Below are positions 10,741 to 20,983 of a DNA stretch of 64,000 nt, one piece after another. Numbering within the stretch: position 1 is the first letter of the stretch; the number at the start of each line of letters is the position of its first letter. The translations under genes were made by a program, and so were the position numbers. The DNA lies in NCBI GenBank assembly GCA_019925095.2, contig CM034392.1:13597887-13661886 (forward strand), given 5' to 3'. The notes beneath the pieces are model-generated. The model had not been told where the DNA came from. It saw nothing but the letters and a program-made list of their open reading frames with translations, and did no database searches. The DNA comes from Dendrolimus kikuchii. Its lineage: Eukaryota; Arthropoda; Insecta; Lepidoptera; Lasiocampidae.

Positions 10741-11649
10741 ATTGTTTATATAATTATTATAATAGTCTTAGTTGCCATTTGTAGCCAAAAAACTAGGTAA
10801 TCCCAAAGGTGAGACAGCACTTCACGTTGGAACAGTTACTGAGCTTAGACCACGCACGATTTCGTTTGTGCATGGAGTCGTTGGAGTCAAACGAGAAGAA
10901 AAAATCAGAAGGCTTGTCGATAACAACTGGCTCACAACAATTGATCTCAAAATCTTGAGCATAGAAGCGAAGCGATTTTATTAATATTTTATTGGATATC
11001 GGGTTAGCTTTACACGGGCTGGTATCCACATCTTGACATTAAACAACCAGATACATCAATATTCGCCACGCTTACTTGGTTAATTCCTCAAGTCACAAGT
11101 GAGTAGGACTATTCTAAGTAAGCGTAATACTAGCTAGACTGCAGCATCATGTAACATTAGGTAAAACAACAGTCAAACGTGAACCTATAGGTACATTCAT
11201 AATATTTTTGTTAAACAATTTAAAATTATGGCCAACATGGTTTAGTATACGACCCTGTTCAATTTTGTAACAAAACAGTTTCGTAAAGAACACGACAAGT
11301 ACTTTTTTTCTTCTAAAAAAATATTTATTAATTTTTAGCTTCAAAAGTTGGGCCCAATAAGCCAGTAGTTATAATTTTATCAGATGTCTAAAACAATAGC
11401 TATCAGTTTAGATAAGATAGAGATGATAATCATATTTTTGGATACCTTTCATGTTACCGGCGATGCCAATAGCACCTTTCGATGTCAATAACAGCATAAA
11501 GTAAACATAATAGGTACCTATATAACTGAGCTTCACCTTCAGAGTTCAAAGTAGTCTTATGATTTCGTCATTTTAAACTGTGGACTCTTTTGCCTAAAAG
11601 AGTTACGAAATAACGAATAGCTGGCTTTTATTTACTTCCATTCTTTAAC
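10741..11649. other. Intergenic DNA with one unassigned open frame
   Basis: A 70-codon plus-strand frame at 10772..10984 (starts MPFVAKKLGNPKGETALHVG) has fairly even codon use but no splice context, relatives or motif that I recognise. The rest is AT-rich and empty. Confidence 0.25.
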
Positions 11650-12197
11650 CACTACGGGGGAAATGCGTTCCGCTCAGTACCGGACCCTTTGCTAAGGATT
11701 AGACTATAGTCGATTATGGAGGCATTCGCAAGAGGGCAATCCAAATACTAATGGACCGGCTTGTGTGGAGACTTGAGTACTCAATACTCCATTAAAACCA
11801 CCCTCCTCCCATGTGCCCCGCGTTTATGGCAGGAAGAGCGTGAGACTTAGAACGTAGTTACGCCCACGCTGATCCTAGCGCATCAGTGCTTGAGACTGCT
11901 CCGGGAAGCAGTGCAAACTCACTTCGTCAACTGGGGTGAAGACTCCTCTGCTCCCTGCAGCGGTATTTTCAAGGAGGGAAGTCATGCGCATATCTGCGCC
12001 TCCGGGACCCCGACTGACGTTGGTACCCGTGAGACGCATGCGCACTTGTACCTCTCTTCCTATCTCGTTATGCGGCCTCCTTTTGAGACATTACAGCCTC
12101 GCAGAAATTAGACGCACCCACCCAATGATCATCGCTCTGCAGCATGGCTTGCACCAGACTGCCGAGCGAATCGATCGGACCTACTATTGTCTCGAGT

Positions 12198-12503
12198 TCA
12201 AACCTCTGTGGTGCCCATGCTGTGCACTCGACTAGCGTATGAAACGATGAAGGCGTCCAACGTGGAGCGCCTCCGCCGAAACCCGAACTGCGTCTGTGCT
12301 AGCCCCGGCTCCATAGTGTCGGGTTGCTTGACGAGACGTTCCGCCAAGATCTTTTCGAAGACCTTAGCGATCTCGTTGAGCAAAACTATGGGCCTGTAGG
12401 CGGACGAATCGTTGGGAGGCCGACCTCCCTTAGGAATCAGGCATAATCGGCCCTCCTTCCTTTGCGATGGAAACTGACCTACGTGGATACAGGCATCGAA
12501 CAA
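12198..12503 (-). pseudogene. Reverse transcriptase fragment, R1 clade
   Basis: It reads FDACIHVGQFPSQRKEGRLC, then LIPKGGRPPNDSSAYRPIVLLNEIAKVFEKILAERL in phase, and FGFRRRRSTLDA. These are the first conserved RT blocks and match the segment around 29660..29910 of the full-length element. The frame then jumps to ORF2 C-terminal sequence. The YADD catalytic block is deleted, so it is non-functional. Confidence 0.8.
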
Positions 12504-12536
12504 TTCCCGCAGCCAGCTGCGGGAATTGTTCGATGC
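12493..12536. repeat. Perfect 21-bp-arm palindrome at a LINE 5' junction
   Basis: Arm 12493..12513 is the exact reverse complement of 12516..12536 with a 2-base spacer. One arm is LINE coding sequence (LRELFDAC on the minus strand) and the other is its inverted copy lying outside it. Confidence 0.85.
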
Positions 12537-13339
12537 GGGGGGGCGGTGGCGGTGGGGAGCCCACCACCCCGACTACTAGCTACTCTAAAGTGAGATCTGT
12601 CAACGCGTTAGAAATTTTAAGAAGTTATAGAATATGTAGGCATCGGTTGTCAGACAGGGATATGACGTATGATATAGATAGAATATAAATAATATGGGTA
12701 TTTTCAGTTACACACTTATTTACACGTTTCGCAGTGAAATTGGAAAAATAGTGGAATGAATACGAGGAGGGATCCGCACCTAGGCAATAATTTTAATTAT
12801 TGCCAAAATCATAATAGTGAATTAGGAAAAATCTGTGAACTGCTTAGACATTATGACGCGGATTAGATTCCAAAGTAATTATTATCATTTTAAACAGTTA
12901 CTCGTATTCATCAAGATATAATGTCTAGAAAGAGGATTGCTAACAAACAACACCGCGAAAAACAGCATCGAAAACGCGAAGCCTTGCTTAATTCACTCTT
13001 CAAAAACTATCAATGTGTGTGTGTTTTGGGGATCTCAGCTAAACAATATTACCCTACTTTTTATAATTAAATATTTTTTACGTAATTAAAAAATTTAAAT
13101 GAACATTATGATTTAAACGCTTTATGTGTTATAATTTCAATATTACTTTAACATTACTCAGAGGTTTTAAAGTTTTTTTAAATAATTTAATAAACTCAAA
13201 TAATTTAATTCAATATAAATGTCATACAGCCTCATTTTTATCTTGTTCCAACTAAAATAATCATGCACCGAGTAAAAACATTTCTTTAATAACCAATTGT
13301 GCAGACTATTTGTAAATAATTTAAATGCGCAATTTTTAT
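12537..13339. other. AT-rich intergenic DNA
   Basis: It starts with a G-rich GGCGGTGGCGGTGGGG stretch (12540..12560) directly at the LINE junction, then becomes AT-rich. No exon is supported. Confidence 0.35.
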
Positions 13340-13665
13340 GTCACTAGGTAAATTCTTAAATATTTTAACCCCCACAAATCAGAATTTTTTTGTATAAAAT
13401 TGTGATATAAAAGTCGATCCTTTATGGAGAGCCTCAATATTCTTTGACTTGATTCTCCATACAGAGGGAAGAAATCTGGATTCTGTTTCACGAAAACTGA
13501 TAATTGCTTAATGTAGGCAAAGGGTACAGTAAGAATTTTGTATTCTTTAAAAAGAGGTTTACGAATCCAGAAAATGGGTACCATATATATATATATATAT
13601 ATATATAGCACGTAGACACTTCTTGTGAATCTTAAAACTCTAGCTACATCTTTGCTAGCTCCCAA
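13340..13665 (-). pseudogene. Non-LTR retrotransposon C-terminal fragment
   Basis: On the minus strand it reads RKPLFKEYKILTVPFAYIKQ and then FVKQNPDFFPLYG. The pattern LFKxxKILTVPxxYI....FVKxNP is common at the C terminus of jockey- and CR1-like ORF2 proteins in Lepidoptera. The string is interrupted by a (TA)n run at 13583..13607 that encodes YIYIYIY. No catalytic domain is present. Confidence 0.5.
13583..13607. repeat. (AT)n microsatellite
   Basis: About 12 uninterrupted AT units, lying inside the LINE fragment at 13340..13665. Confidence 0.9.
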
Positions 13666-14205
13666 AGAACATTTGTATTACACAACATGTTGACAAAGGT
13701 TATTAGACGACTAGTTTTGCCCCAAAGATAATCCCAGGCAAAGTCAGTGAAATCAGTTGTAATAATGGACTTGGAAAGATTTAATGGCTTCTTGCTGGGT
13801 GTAGGGAGTTATGTGTAATCCAAATAAAAAAAATCATAACAAAATTTCCCCAAATTTAGGAACATATCCCATTTGATACCTGACAACATCAGTGAATTCG
13901 ATTACCTACCTTTGATTTATTGAAATCTAATTTCAGTTTTCATAAAGAAATCATGAGAAAAGTGTTAACTTTACGGATGAAATGCGATCGTATCTATATT
14001 CTTTCCTCTTTTGAAATAGTTCCGACACATTTTAATAGCGCAGGATGACATAATGATTTTTTGTGAGAACTCTAACCAGTAAAGTAGTCAAAATGACATT
14101 AACATGTATGGGGAGCAAGTGCACTAATATTAGTGCACTTTTTTGTGGCCGTTTTTATGCAATTCATGCGCTATCTAGACGTATATATGATCTAAGAGTT
14201 TTTTT
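13666..14205 (+). repeat. Direct duplication, left copy
   Basis: It shares an ordered series of blocks with 14860..15390: TTTGTATTACACAACAT, GGTTATTA.GACGACTAGTT, AAAGAAATCATGAGAAAAGT, TTCCTCTTTTGAAATAGTTC, CGACACATTTTAATGGCGCA, and the closing ATCTAGAC...GATCTAAG. The copies have diverged by substitutions and small indels. Neither is coding. Confidence 0.75.
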
Positions 14206-14289
14206 TAACAATTTAAAGTATTATTACCAACAAAAGATATTTTGGAACACACCATAGAAAATAAACTACATGCACAAATGAGTTCATAA

Positions 14290-14740
14290 CACATTTTAGT
14301 ATATGTTACTAGTCATTTTAATCCCTTTTAATATTATAAATGCGAAAGTAACTCTGTCTGTCTGTCTGTTCCGTTTTCACAGAAAAACTACTGGACCGTT
14401 TTGGCTGAAATTCAGTATATATAGGTATATATTTTCGATGCCGTCTGATCCCGAAAAATGGGATAGTTTCCGGGATAAAAATATATTTGTCTCTCTGTTT
14501 GTTATCCTTTTATGAAAAGACTATTGGATCAATTTGACTGAAACACAGTACATATGTAATCATAATCTATAAAAAATGCGATAGTAACTCGATATTCAGA
14601 CAGACATTGTCTGAATACCGAAAATGGACATACATACTATTCATCCCGGTAGATGGGATAGTGCGATATAAAATGAAGTAAATCTTCCGAGGGCAAGTAG
14701 TACCGACATAAAAATACAATACAATGTAATCTGTATTAAC
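14290..14740 (+). repeat. Dispersed lepidopteran repeat (inverted relative at 23.8 kb)
   Basis: AATATTATAAATGCGAAAGTAACTCTGTC followed by a CTGT run, GTTTTCACAGAAAAACTACTG and GATGGGATAG blocks. The same head is present in reverse at 23770..23870. It is non-coding, and its source family is not resolved. It lies between the two copies of the direct duplication. Confidence 0.55.
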
Positions 14741-14859
14741 GCCTGGTTTTTAAACATGAGGTACGTACGCAATATACAGATTTTAGTTTTTATAAGTCTG
14801 TTAATTACCAACACTAAAGCAAAGATTAAAAAAAAAAACTAAGTATTCGTAATGGAAAA

Positions 14860-15390
14860 TTATTTTTGTATTACACAACATATTGACGAAGGTTATTAAG
14901 ACGACTAGTTATGACCCAAAGATTATCCTGTAAATAAATAGATAAAAATCAGTGTAAAACGTATATTTACGTATACAAAATATTAATTGGTTTAAGAAAA
15001 CCGGACACACATACACACAATGATTACATGTATATCTGTTTAATATAGAATTTTTCAATTATTAAAATTTCGTAAAAAAATCATACCGAATTTCGCCAAA
15101 TTTTGTAAAATAACTCTCATTTCTAACCTGATAACATCAATCAATTCGATAACCTTTGAAATACCTATTGAAATTAAATTTGATGATTTAATAAAGAAAT
15201 CATGAGAAAAGTATTAAAGTTACCAATGATATGAGCTCCAGACGATCTTATCCTTTCCTCTTTTAAAATAGTTCCGACACATTTTAATGGCGCAAGAAGG
15301 CATACATAGTTTTTTTTTAACCAGTAGTCGAAACGAAACTTTTTGTACACTTCATGTGTTATCTAGACATTTATACGATCTAAGCTCATT
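14860..15390 (+). repeat. Direct duplication, right copy
   Basis: Partner of 13666..14205, same order and orientation, about 1.2 kb downstream. At its right end (15395..15415) it abuts TAATCATGTGGTCACCGA, which resembles the start of the LTR-like block at 45540. Confidence 0.75.
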
Positions 15391-15463
15391 AAAGTGTAAT
15401 CATGTGGTCACCGACCGAAATTTTTTTATAAGTTTTAAATAGTTTGTTCAGGTAAAACTGCTT

Positions 15464-15760
15464 TCTCTTCGGATGTACCACATGGTTGGAGAGTTGCCCC
15501 TACCGTGAAAGATACTACCGAGTCACCGCATCGAGAAGTCACGGCGTAATAGTACCTACTGTATCAACTGTAAGTCCCGTGGCCCCTCCGATGGTAAAGC
15601 TCGATTTTAGTGGATAGCCTATGCAGCTTCACTGCTCAGGAGTCTCACATAACCATCGAAGTCCCCAGGAGCTGAGGTGGGTATCTGTATTTATACGAGC
15701 CCTAAAAAAAGTAAGCTTGCATCCTCCTTGCCTCCTAGATGTTTTTCTCAGATTTCAACA
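15464..15760. other. GC-rich non-coding fragment, probably retrotransposon UTR
   Basis: Base composition differs sharply from the flanks, with no open frame. It contains GAGTCACCGCATCGAGAAGTC and GTCCCGTGGCCCC blocks that recall LINE 3' UTRs. It ends in an A-rich run near 15705. No relative is recognised in the window. Confidence 0.3.
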
Positions 15761-16081
15761 TAGACGGTGTGTAACAGCTGTTATCTTGTCTATGACTTGA
15801 TTATTTATATAGGCTTAAAATTAAATAGTTCAAAATAATACTATAAATAAAAAGTTTGTCAGGAAATATAAGATAAAATGTATTATCTGTTTTGTTTATC
15901 AAACAACACGACTATTCAATTAATTGTCTCTAATTTTTAACTTATCATATTAAAACATCTAGAAAACACATTTTATTAAACTTGTGTAAAGCTTTTAGTG
16001 TTATTATATACTACTAGCGTTTTCCCCGCGGCTACGTCGCGTGAATAGTACTAGGGTGTAGCTCTATGTTACTAACATAAA

Positions 16082-16204
16082 AATTTACATACATACATAC
16101 ATAACTTCACGCCAGTTCCCTTGCGGGGTAGGCACGAACAACAGAGTGCCATTTAGGCTTATTCTTACACACCTCACTTGCCTCTTTGACATTCATAACA
16201 TAAA
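16082..16204 (-). mobile_element. 3' tail of a LINE ending in a (CATA)n repeat
   Basis: Reverse copy of the tail seen at 45153, 56726 and 57328..57718. On the minus strand it reads GTTATGAATGTCAAAGAGGC ... GGAACTGGCGTGAAGTTATG and ends in a tetranucleotide repeat (ATGT)n. It encodes the last residues of an ORF2 (ASEVCKNKPKW...VRAYPARELA in the better copy). Confidence 0.7.
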
Positions 16205-17619
16205 AATTTAATTACGTTTTTACCTCCAATGAAAATTTATGTAACTAATGGTGAAAATTCCATCCTGCCGCATGAACACAATGGCGACAAGGTGCTCATC
16301 GGTACAATGCTGTCGTGGGGAAATCCCTGGGTACAAGTGGAGAAGTGGCGTGTACCTTACCACAGATCAGGGCGACTTTTGTGGTGGTGAGCATCCCCAA
16401 GGACCTCGTCACTGTTGATTGTGTTGGCCAGGAAGCGCCGCCACAGCTATCGGCTGGACGCGGTGTACCTGAAATTCCAGGGCCCCAAAGGACGGTTTGC
16501 CGATACCGAACCTCCCAAACAAGACTGCGGACATGCGTGCTACCGCGGATGCTCCTGTGTCTGAGGCAACTTCGCCTCTGAAGCAGAAGGAGACAACGCA
16601 GGCGGGGCGTAGTCGGGCGGTCGAAGCGTCAAGCGATGACGAACTCCTAGGACTGGAAGAGGAGGTTCATCCAAATGGATCCCCCTTCCTGCAATAACAT
16701 CCAGATTCTGCAATGCAACTTCCATCACAGCATAACTGCTACGGCTCAGCTACGAAGGTAATTGAAGGTTGGATCAACAGCACCGGGCGTCGCACTGATC
16801 CGGGAGCCGTGGATCAGAAGCGGCAACGGCGTTTTTGTTGATAACTCTGGGGAGGCGAGAGCCTGTATTTATGTCAAGGGTAATATAAGTGCACAGCCTT
16901 TAATGGAATTCTCTTTCAGAGACTTGTATGCTTTATGGCGCAAACCAAAACAAGGTATTAATCAACCTTGTAATTGCATCATCCTATATGCATGAGGCAG
17001 ACGAGTTGCCACCTACAGAAGTAAACAGACTGATCAGATTCTGCGAGAAAAATGGCTGGCTATTTATCATATCTACAATGCCCCCACCACTCTCTGCGGG
17101 AAATGGAAGCAAGCAACATCAGATGTAATTATCTTGTTGAATATCTACTTAGTACCAAATTTTGTACAAAGACAATGCAGTACAATAATCGACCTGACGC
17201 TACCGACCCCCATGGCACTAAATCTGATATCCGGGTGGCATGTGTCGAAAGAAGCATCGTATTCCGATTACAGATGGATCCGCTATGACTTACGAATAAC
17301 TAGGACTTCGGCGCAACCTAGGAGGTGGCTCTTGGTTTACTTATGGCTCCGTGGTTTAGTGGACAAGGACTAAGCTTACGATTCGCACTGCCAAACTACA
17401 GAGGCTACAAAGACAAGCGTGCTGTGCCTTGACGAAATGCATGAGAACAACGCCCACTGCGGCTATAGAAATAGCTCGTAGCATTCCTCCCCCCTCCACT
17501 GCACCTGTTCGTACAAGAGACAGCAATGGCGGCCCTAAGATTAAATCACCTGAAAACTCTTCAGTTTGACAAGGTAAGACATTTCAGCATTCTCTCGGAA
17601 GCATGGCCAGACACCACTG

Positions 17620-17964
17620 GTGGAAGCGGTCAGTGACAAAATAGATAAATCCTTTCACATCTCCTTTCAAATCTTCAACAAAAAATACAAGATTGAACTC
17701 GTGGAAGGTAACGACAGTTTTCTTTCCCATCATAAGCTTAGCCTCTATACTGATAAGTCAAAGATTAACTCGGGCTCAGCCACGGGAGTCTTCTTGGAAG
17801 ACCTAAACATTAACATATCTGAGCCCTTAGGTAAGTTTAATACAGTATATCAGGCAGAGAGCACGGGAATCTTGCTTGTAACTAAAGCAATCATAGCCAG
17901 AGATTTCCATGATCACAGTAAAAGAGTACTTTCCGATATCCAAATCGGTACTTCAAGCATTTAG
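17620..17964 (+). pseudogene. RNase H domain remnant of the LINE
   Basis: It reads LSLYTDKSKINSGSATGVFL and then VYQAESTGILLVTKAI. This matches the RNase H core pattern (xYTDGSK....GxG ... QAExxAI) with the first catalytic Asp and the Glu of QAE retained. The Gly of TDGSK is replaced by Lys. An open stretch of 114 codons survives between broken flanks. Confidence 0.7.
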
Positions 17965-18249
17965 TAGAAGGGTTATTTATTCAAATTTAATATACAAATG
18001 CCACACGGGTCGAAACGAGGCGGCAGGTTCTTAACCTGCCGCCTCGTCAAGAGGGTGTCAAGTGGTACCTGAGGCAATGATGCGGCAAATCAACTGGCGA
18101 GGAAAGGATCCGTAACCCAACCAGTCGGACCGGAACCTTTCCTGCTTTTACCACACAGTTGGTTTAGAAACTGCATAAATCAAAGGACAAGGGCACTACA
18201 TCAACAACTTTGGGACAACCTGGAAGATTGCAGGCAAGCCAAGCTGGAA

Positions 18250-18561
18250 ATGCCCCGAGCAAGCCTGCGTTTTTCCAGGAGAATGTTAAGGCTCAGTCGA
18301 TCCCGGCTGAGACTAGTTATTAGTGCAGCCACCGGACATGACAATTTTAACAGACATCTTTTCAATATAGGTGTCACCGACAGCCCCCAGTGCAATGCAT
18401 GCCTGGAGGCAGAAGAAACAGCCGCCCGTGTCCTGCTTGAGTGCGACGAGGTGGCACAATGCAGGGCGAAGTATCTGGACGCCCCAGGTAGCCCCCGAAA
18501 AGTCTTTAGCGACGTTAAAAAACTGGTGGACTTTCTAGAGGAGCTGGGCTGCATTGAGTAA
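18250..18561 (+). pseudogene. C-terminal domain of the same LINE ORF2
   Basis: A 103-codon frame reads TGHDNFNRHLFNIGVTDSPQ, then CNACLEAEETAARVLLECDE. The pattern TGHxxxxxHLxxxGxxxxxxCxxC...ETxxHxLxEC is the usual ending of RNase H-bearing LINE polyproteins. Here the His of the Cys-His cluster is replaced by Arg (AARVLLEC). It ends LEELGCIE and stop. A GC-rich 3' UTR follows to about 18640. Confidence 0.75.
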
Positions 18562-18640
18562 CCCCTCATCCACCCTCGCGTGCAAAATAGACGCTATGTC
18601 GTCGAGTTACGGAAACCCCGCTCGCAAAAGAACAATATAG

Positions 18641-19309
18641 TAAAAATCGCTTAAAAATCACAGCTACATTATTGTATAGGTACACTTATGTTATCTGTCA
18701 ATATTTAACTAAATTTAATATGACATCACAAATAACGCATTAAACTCATAGCTACATTTGCGTGAAAAGGTCAATAAGTATAAAATTATCTCAAATGAAA
18801 AAGTGACATAAGCCAAAAGTAATAGTAGTAATAGAATTAGCCACAAAGGCAAACAAAAGAATCTGTAGACCATACAGCCAATTCTGATGTATAAGTATTC
18901 ATATAGTAGTACAGCTGTATTGCAGGCTACAACAAACGCCATTCAACGGAGCTCTTGTGAAACTGAAAAGGCCACATTTGACTATACAGTTCACATTTAG
19001 CACAAAAACACATAATTACTACTCAAAAACTATCAATATCCTAAAACTTTTGTTCATTTTAGAGTTATTTTACACATTTTTAGAAAATAAAACTGCACCG
19101 CACAATGTCGCCTTTCAGTTCCGCCAAAAACTCCCATATACCAACTATGATAACTTATGAACTAAACTGTCATTTTTATGTTTTAAAGAATGTATAGTAA
19201 CACGCAAATGAACTAAGTACCTATAGATGGTAAACTAAGATTTGAAGTAATACAATGAATGATGTGTTCCTTATGACTACGTAGGTATTTGTTATTGAAT
19301 TGAAAAAAT
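18641..19309. other. Intergenic DNA, nothing recognised
   Basis: AT-rich. Short open frames on both strands look like chance. Confidence 0.4.
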
Positions 19310-19720
19310 TGTAGCGCCATCTAGTTTACTAATCCGTCTATTCTTCGTAAAAGACGTCTTTTATCGGGATAAAACGTATCCTAACTGTTGATTCGGGTTG
19401 TAAGTCAGCATTATGTCGAGTTTCATAAATATACGTTTAGTAGTTCCCAAAAAGGATGCGATCCCAGCGCCATCTTTTTCGCTATTTTCGTCTATCCTAC
19501 AGAAACAACGTCATTTATCGGGATAAAAAGTATCCTAAGTTACGTTATAATTTCATTTAAATCCGTTCAGTAATTGTTACGGGATGCTTTAACAAAAAGA
19601 CACACAAAAATTCTAAAAATTGCGTTTTCGGAATCTCCTGGTCCGAATTACCCCGTGATTTTTTTTTCACATTTTTTTTTTTTAATAAAAAATCAAATCA
19701 TTAAGGAAATATCTATAACA
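19310..19720 (+). repeat. Dispersed repeat family A, copy 1
   Basis: About 410 bp also present at 46380..46760. Shared blocks include CCATCTTTTTCGCT, TTTATCGGGATAAAA (twice per copy), ATGTCGAGTTTCAT and AAAATTCTAAAAATTGC. The repeated CGGGATAAAAAGTATCCTAAGT block gives each copy a partial internal tandem structure. It is non-coding. Confidence 0.65.
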
Positions 19721-19786
19721 GGGACTCCCAAAGAGGTCAATATCGACCCCCTGGGGTTGAAATCGGTTTCCTAGGGGTCGACATAA

Positions 19787-20082
19787 CTATAAGGCCGTCG
19801 CCCGCATCTAAAGCCGCTGAGTAGGGGGCGCGTCGTTGCCCGCGCGCGCCCCTCACAAACATGAGCACGGAGAGGCCCGCCCCTTGCTAGGGTGGGCCCA
19901 CGCCAGCCGGGGTCGCGGAAGAAAAGCTCACGCATATCCCGTGACCCCGGCTCATGGCGTCAGGTGGCACCAAGGGGTTTTAGTGGGTATTCGGGCTTCT
20001 CTAGCCGGCGAGTCCCACACTCTCCCGCCGAAGTCTCCCCGGCGGGGGGTCCGCAAATGGATTTCCCCTTGTAAAAAAAAAA
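19787..20082 (+). mobile_element. R1-clade LINE 3'-end insertion with target duplication (subfamily A)
   Basis: It is the 3' UTR of the 26-32 kb element in isolation (starts CTATAAGGCCGTCGCCCGCA) and ends GGATTTCCCCTTGT plus 10 A. It is flanked by GGGGTCGACATAA at 19774..19786 and 20083..20095, a 13-bp target duplication. By eye there are about eight differences from 31430..31702 over roughly 275 bases, so the insertion is fairly young. Confidence 0.92.
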
Positions 20083-20095
20083 GGGGTCGACATAA

Positions 20096-20559
20096 TAGAA
20101 AACTGATTTTGGGGGTCGACGAGGTCTAAAGATCTACCACTATTAATTAACACAAGTTCCTTTGAAATTTGAAACTTTCAAGATACTGTATAAATATGGT
20201 TTTTTTTTCAAAAAATAATTACTTACTTAAGTATTTTTACGTAATGTGTAATAATAATTATTAATTACACTTGATATTTACTCAATTGAAGTCTATTTAT
20301 TTTATTAAATTTTTATGAGAAATTGATGTCAAGTTTAATCACTTAACCAACCGCAAAAAGATTTTTAAAATAATTTGGCTATGGGGGTCTGAGGTTTCAA
20401 TCAGTTCATTTTGGAAAAAGGGTCCTCTTACGTAAAATAGTCTGGGATCCCCTGAGCTACAATATTATAAAATTCTAAAAATGCCGTGTCTGTACATTGA
20501 AGCTATTTAAAAAGTAACAACTGGAAATACACTATATAAATGTACGTGAGCATGATGCA
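20096..20559. other. AT-rich intergenic DNA
   Basis: No exon or repeat is recognised apart from weak similarity to other AT-rich flanks. Confidence 0.4.
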
Positions 20560-20983
20560 ATTTTTTTTAGATTTCTTGTCTGTTTATTCGGGATTCACGT
20601 ATAACTACTAGGTCGATTTCGTAGTAGTTTTAGCTGATCGACAGCAAAGTTTTAGACTTAAAATCTGCGCTACTTTTTATTCTGGGAATCCCGCGGGGTT
20701 TTTTTTTTAGAATGATGTAAAATAGCCAGATTAAAGAAATATCGAATTCCAGTGTGATTTTTTCACTGATCGATAACAAATATTAAATATGTGATATATT
20801 TTTTATCCCGGGAATCCCGCGAGTGGTTTTTAGTTGTGAAGTTGCATAAAAATTAGCTTGTTCCGACACAGTTTTCACTAAAACGATAGCTTACACTATA
20901 TTTAAATGCTGTGGCACTTTGTGTCCTGGGAATCCCGCGGGAAATTCAAGTAAAGTGTGGACACAGTCACGGGCATATCCTAG
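20560..20983 (+). repeat. GGGAATCCCGCGG periodic repeat, probably Helitron-like 3' part
   Basis: Three copies of a GGGAATCCCGCG motif (near 20685, 20813 and 20928) are spaced about 115-130 bp apart in related units. The block ends GGGCATATCCTAG then T, a CTAG-type terminus. The same units build the element at 43991..44503. Confidence 0.55.

Larger units (their letters stand above)
11650..12536 (-). mobile_element. Internally deleted R1-clade LINE (subfamily C)
   Basis: Reading the minus strand, an RT segment (12536 to about 12200) joins directly to the extreme ORF2 C terminus (SLVQAMLQSDDHW ... FCEAVMSQKEAA, about 12180 to 12070), then a 3' UTR down to about 11650. That 3' UTR is shared with the 41025..41363 insert (GCATCAGTGCT...TCACGCT, CCCATGTGCCCCGCG). 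Everything between RT motif 2 and the C-terminal tail is missing. The 5' boundary is a perfect foldback (12493..12536). Confidence 0.75.
16262..18640 (+). mobile_element. Decayed LINE with endonuclease and RNase H remnants
   Basis: Plus-strand order: an ORF1 tail (16497..16697, ending EEEVHPNGSPFLQ), the start of an APE-type endonuclease (ILQCNFHHS at about 16709, ALIREPWIRS at about 16795, then SGWHVSKEASYSD at about 17230), a gap where most of the reverse transcriptase should be, an RNase H stretch (17620..17964), and a C-terminal domain (18250..18561). Frameshifts and stops are frequent. Elements with an RNase H after the RT belong to the I/Jockey-related groups. The missing RT indicates an internal deletion. 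Confidence 0.7.

Noticed and set aside
13020..13665. Possible host exon in the YIYIYIY-containing minus frame
   Set aside because: The surrounding residues match a LINE C-terminal pattern and the YI run is a microsatellite.
18201..18569. A 122-codon minus-strand frame rich in Ser and Arg
   Set aside because: It is exactly antisense to the LINE C-terminal domain at 18250..18561, which has recognisable motifs.
19836..20129. A 97-codon plus frame (MPARAPHKHEHGEARP...), also present at 31483
   Set aside because: It is 3' UTR of the R1 element. It recurs because the UTR is repeated, and it differs in its end at each copy.
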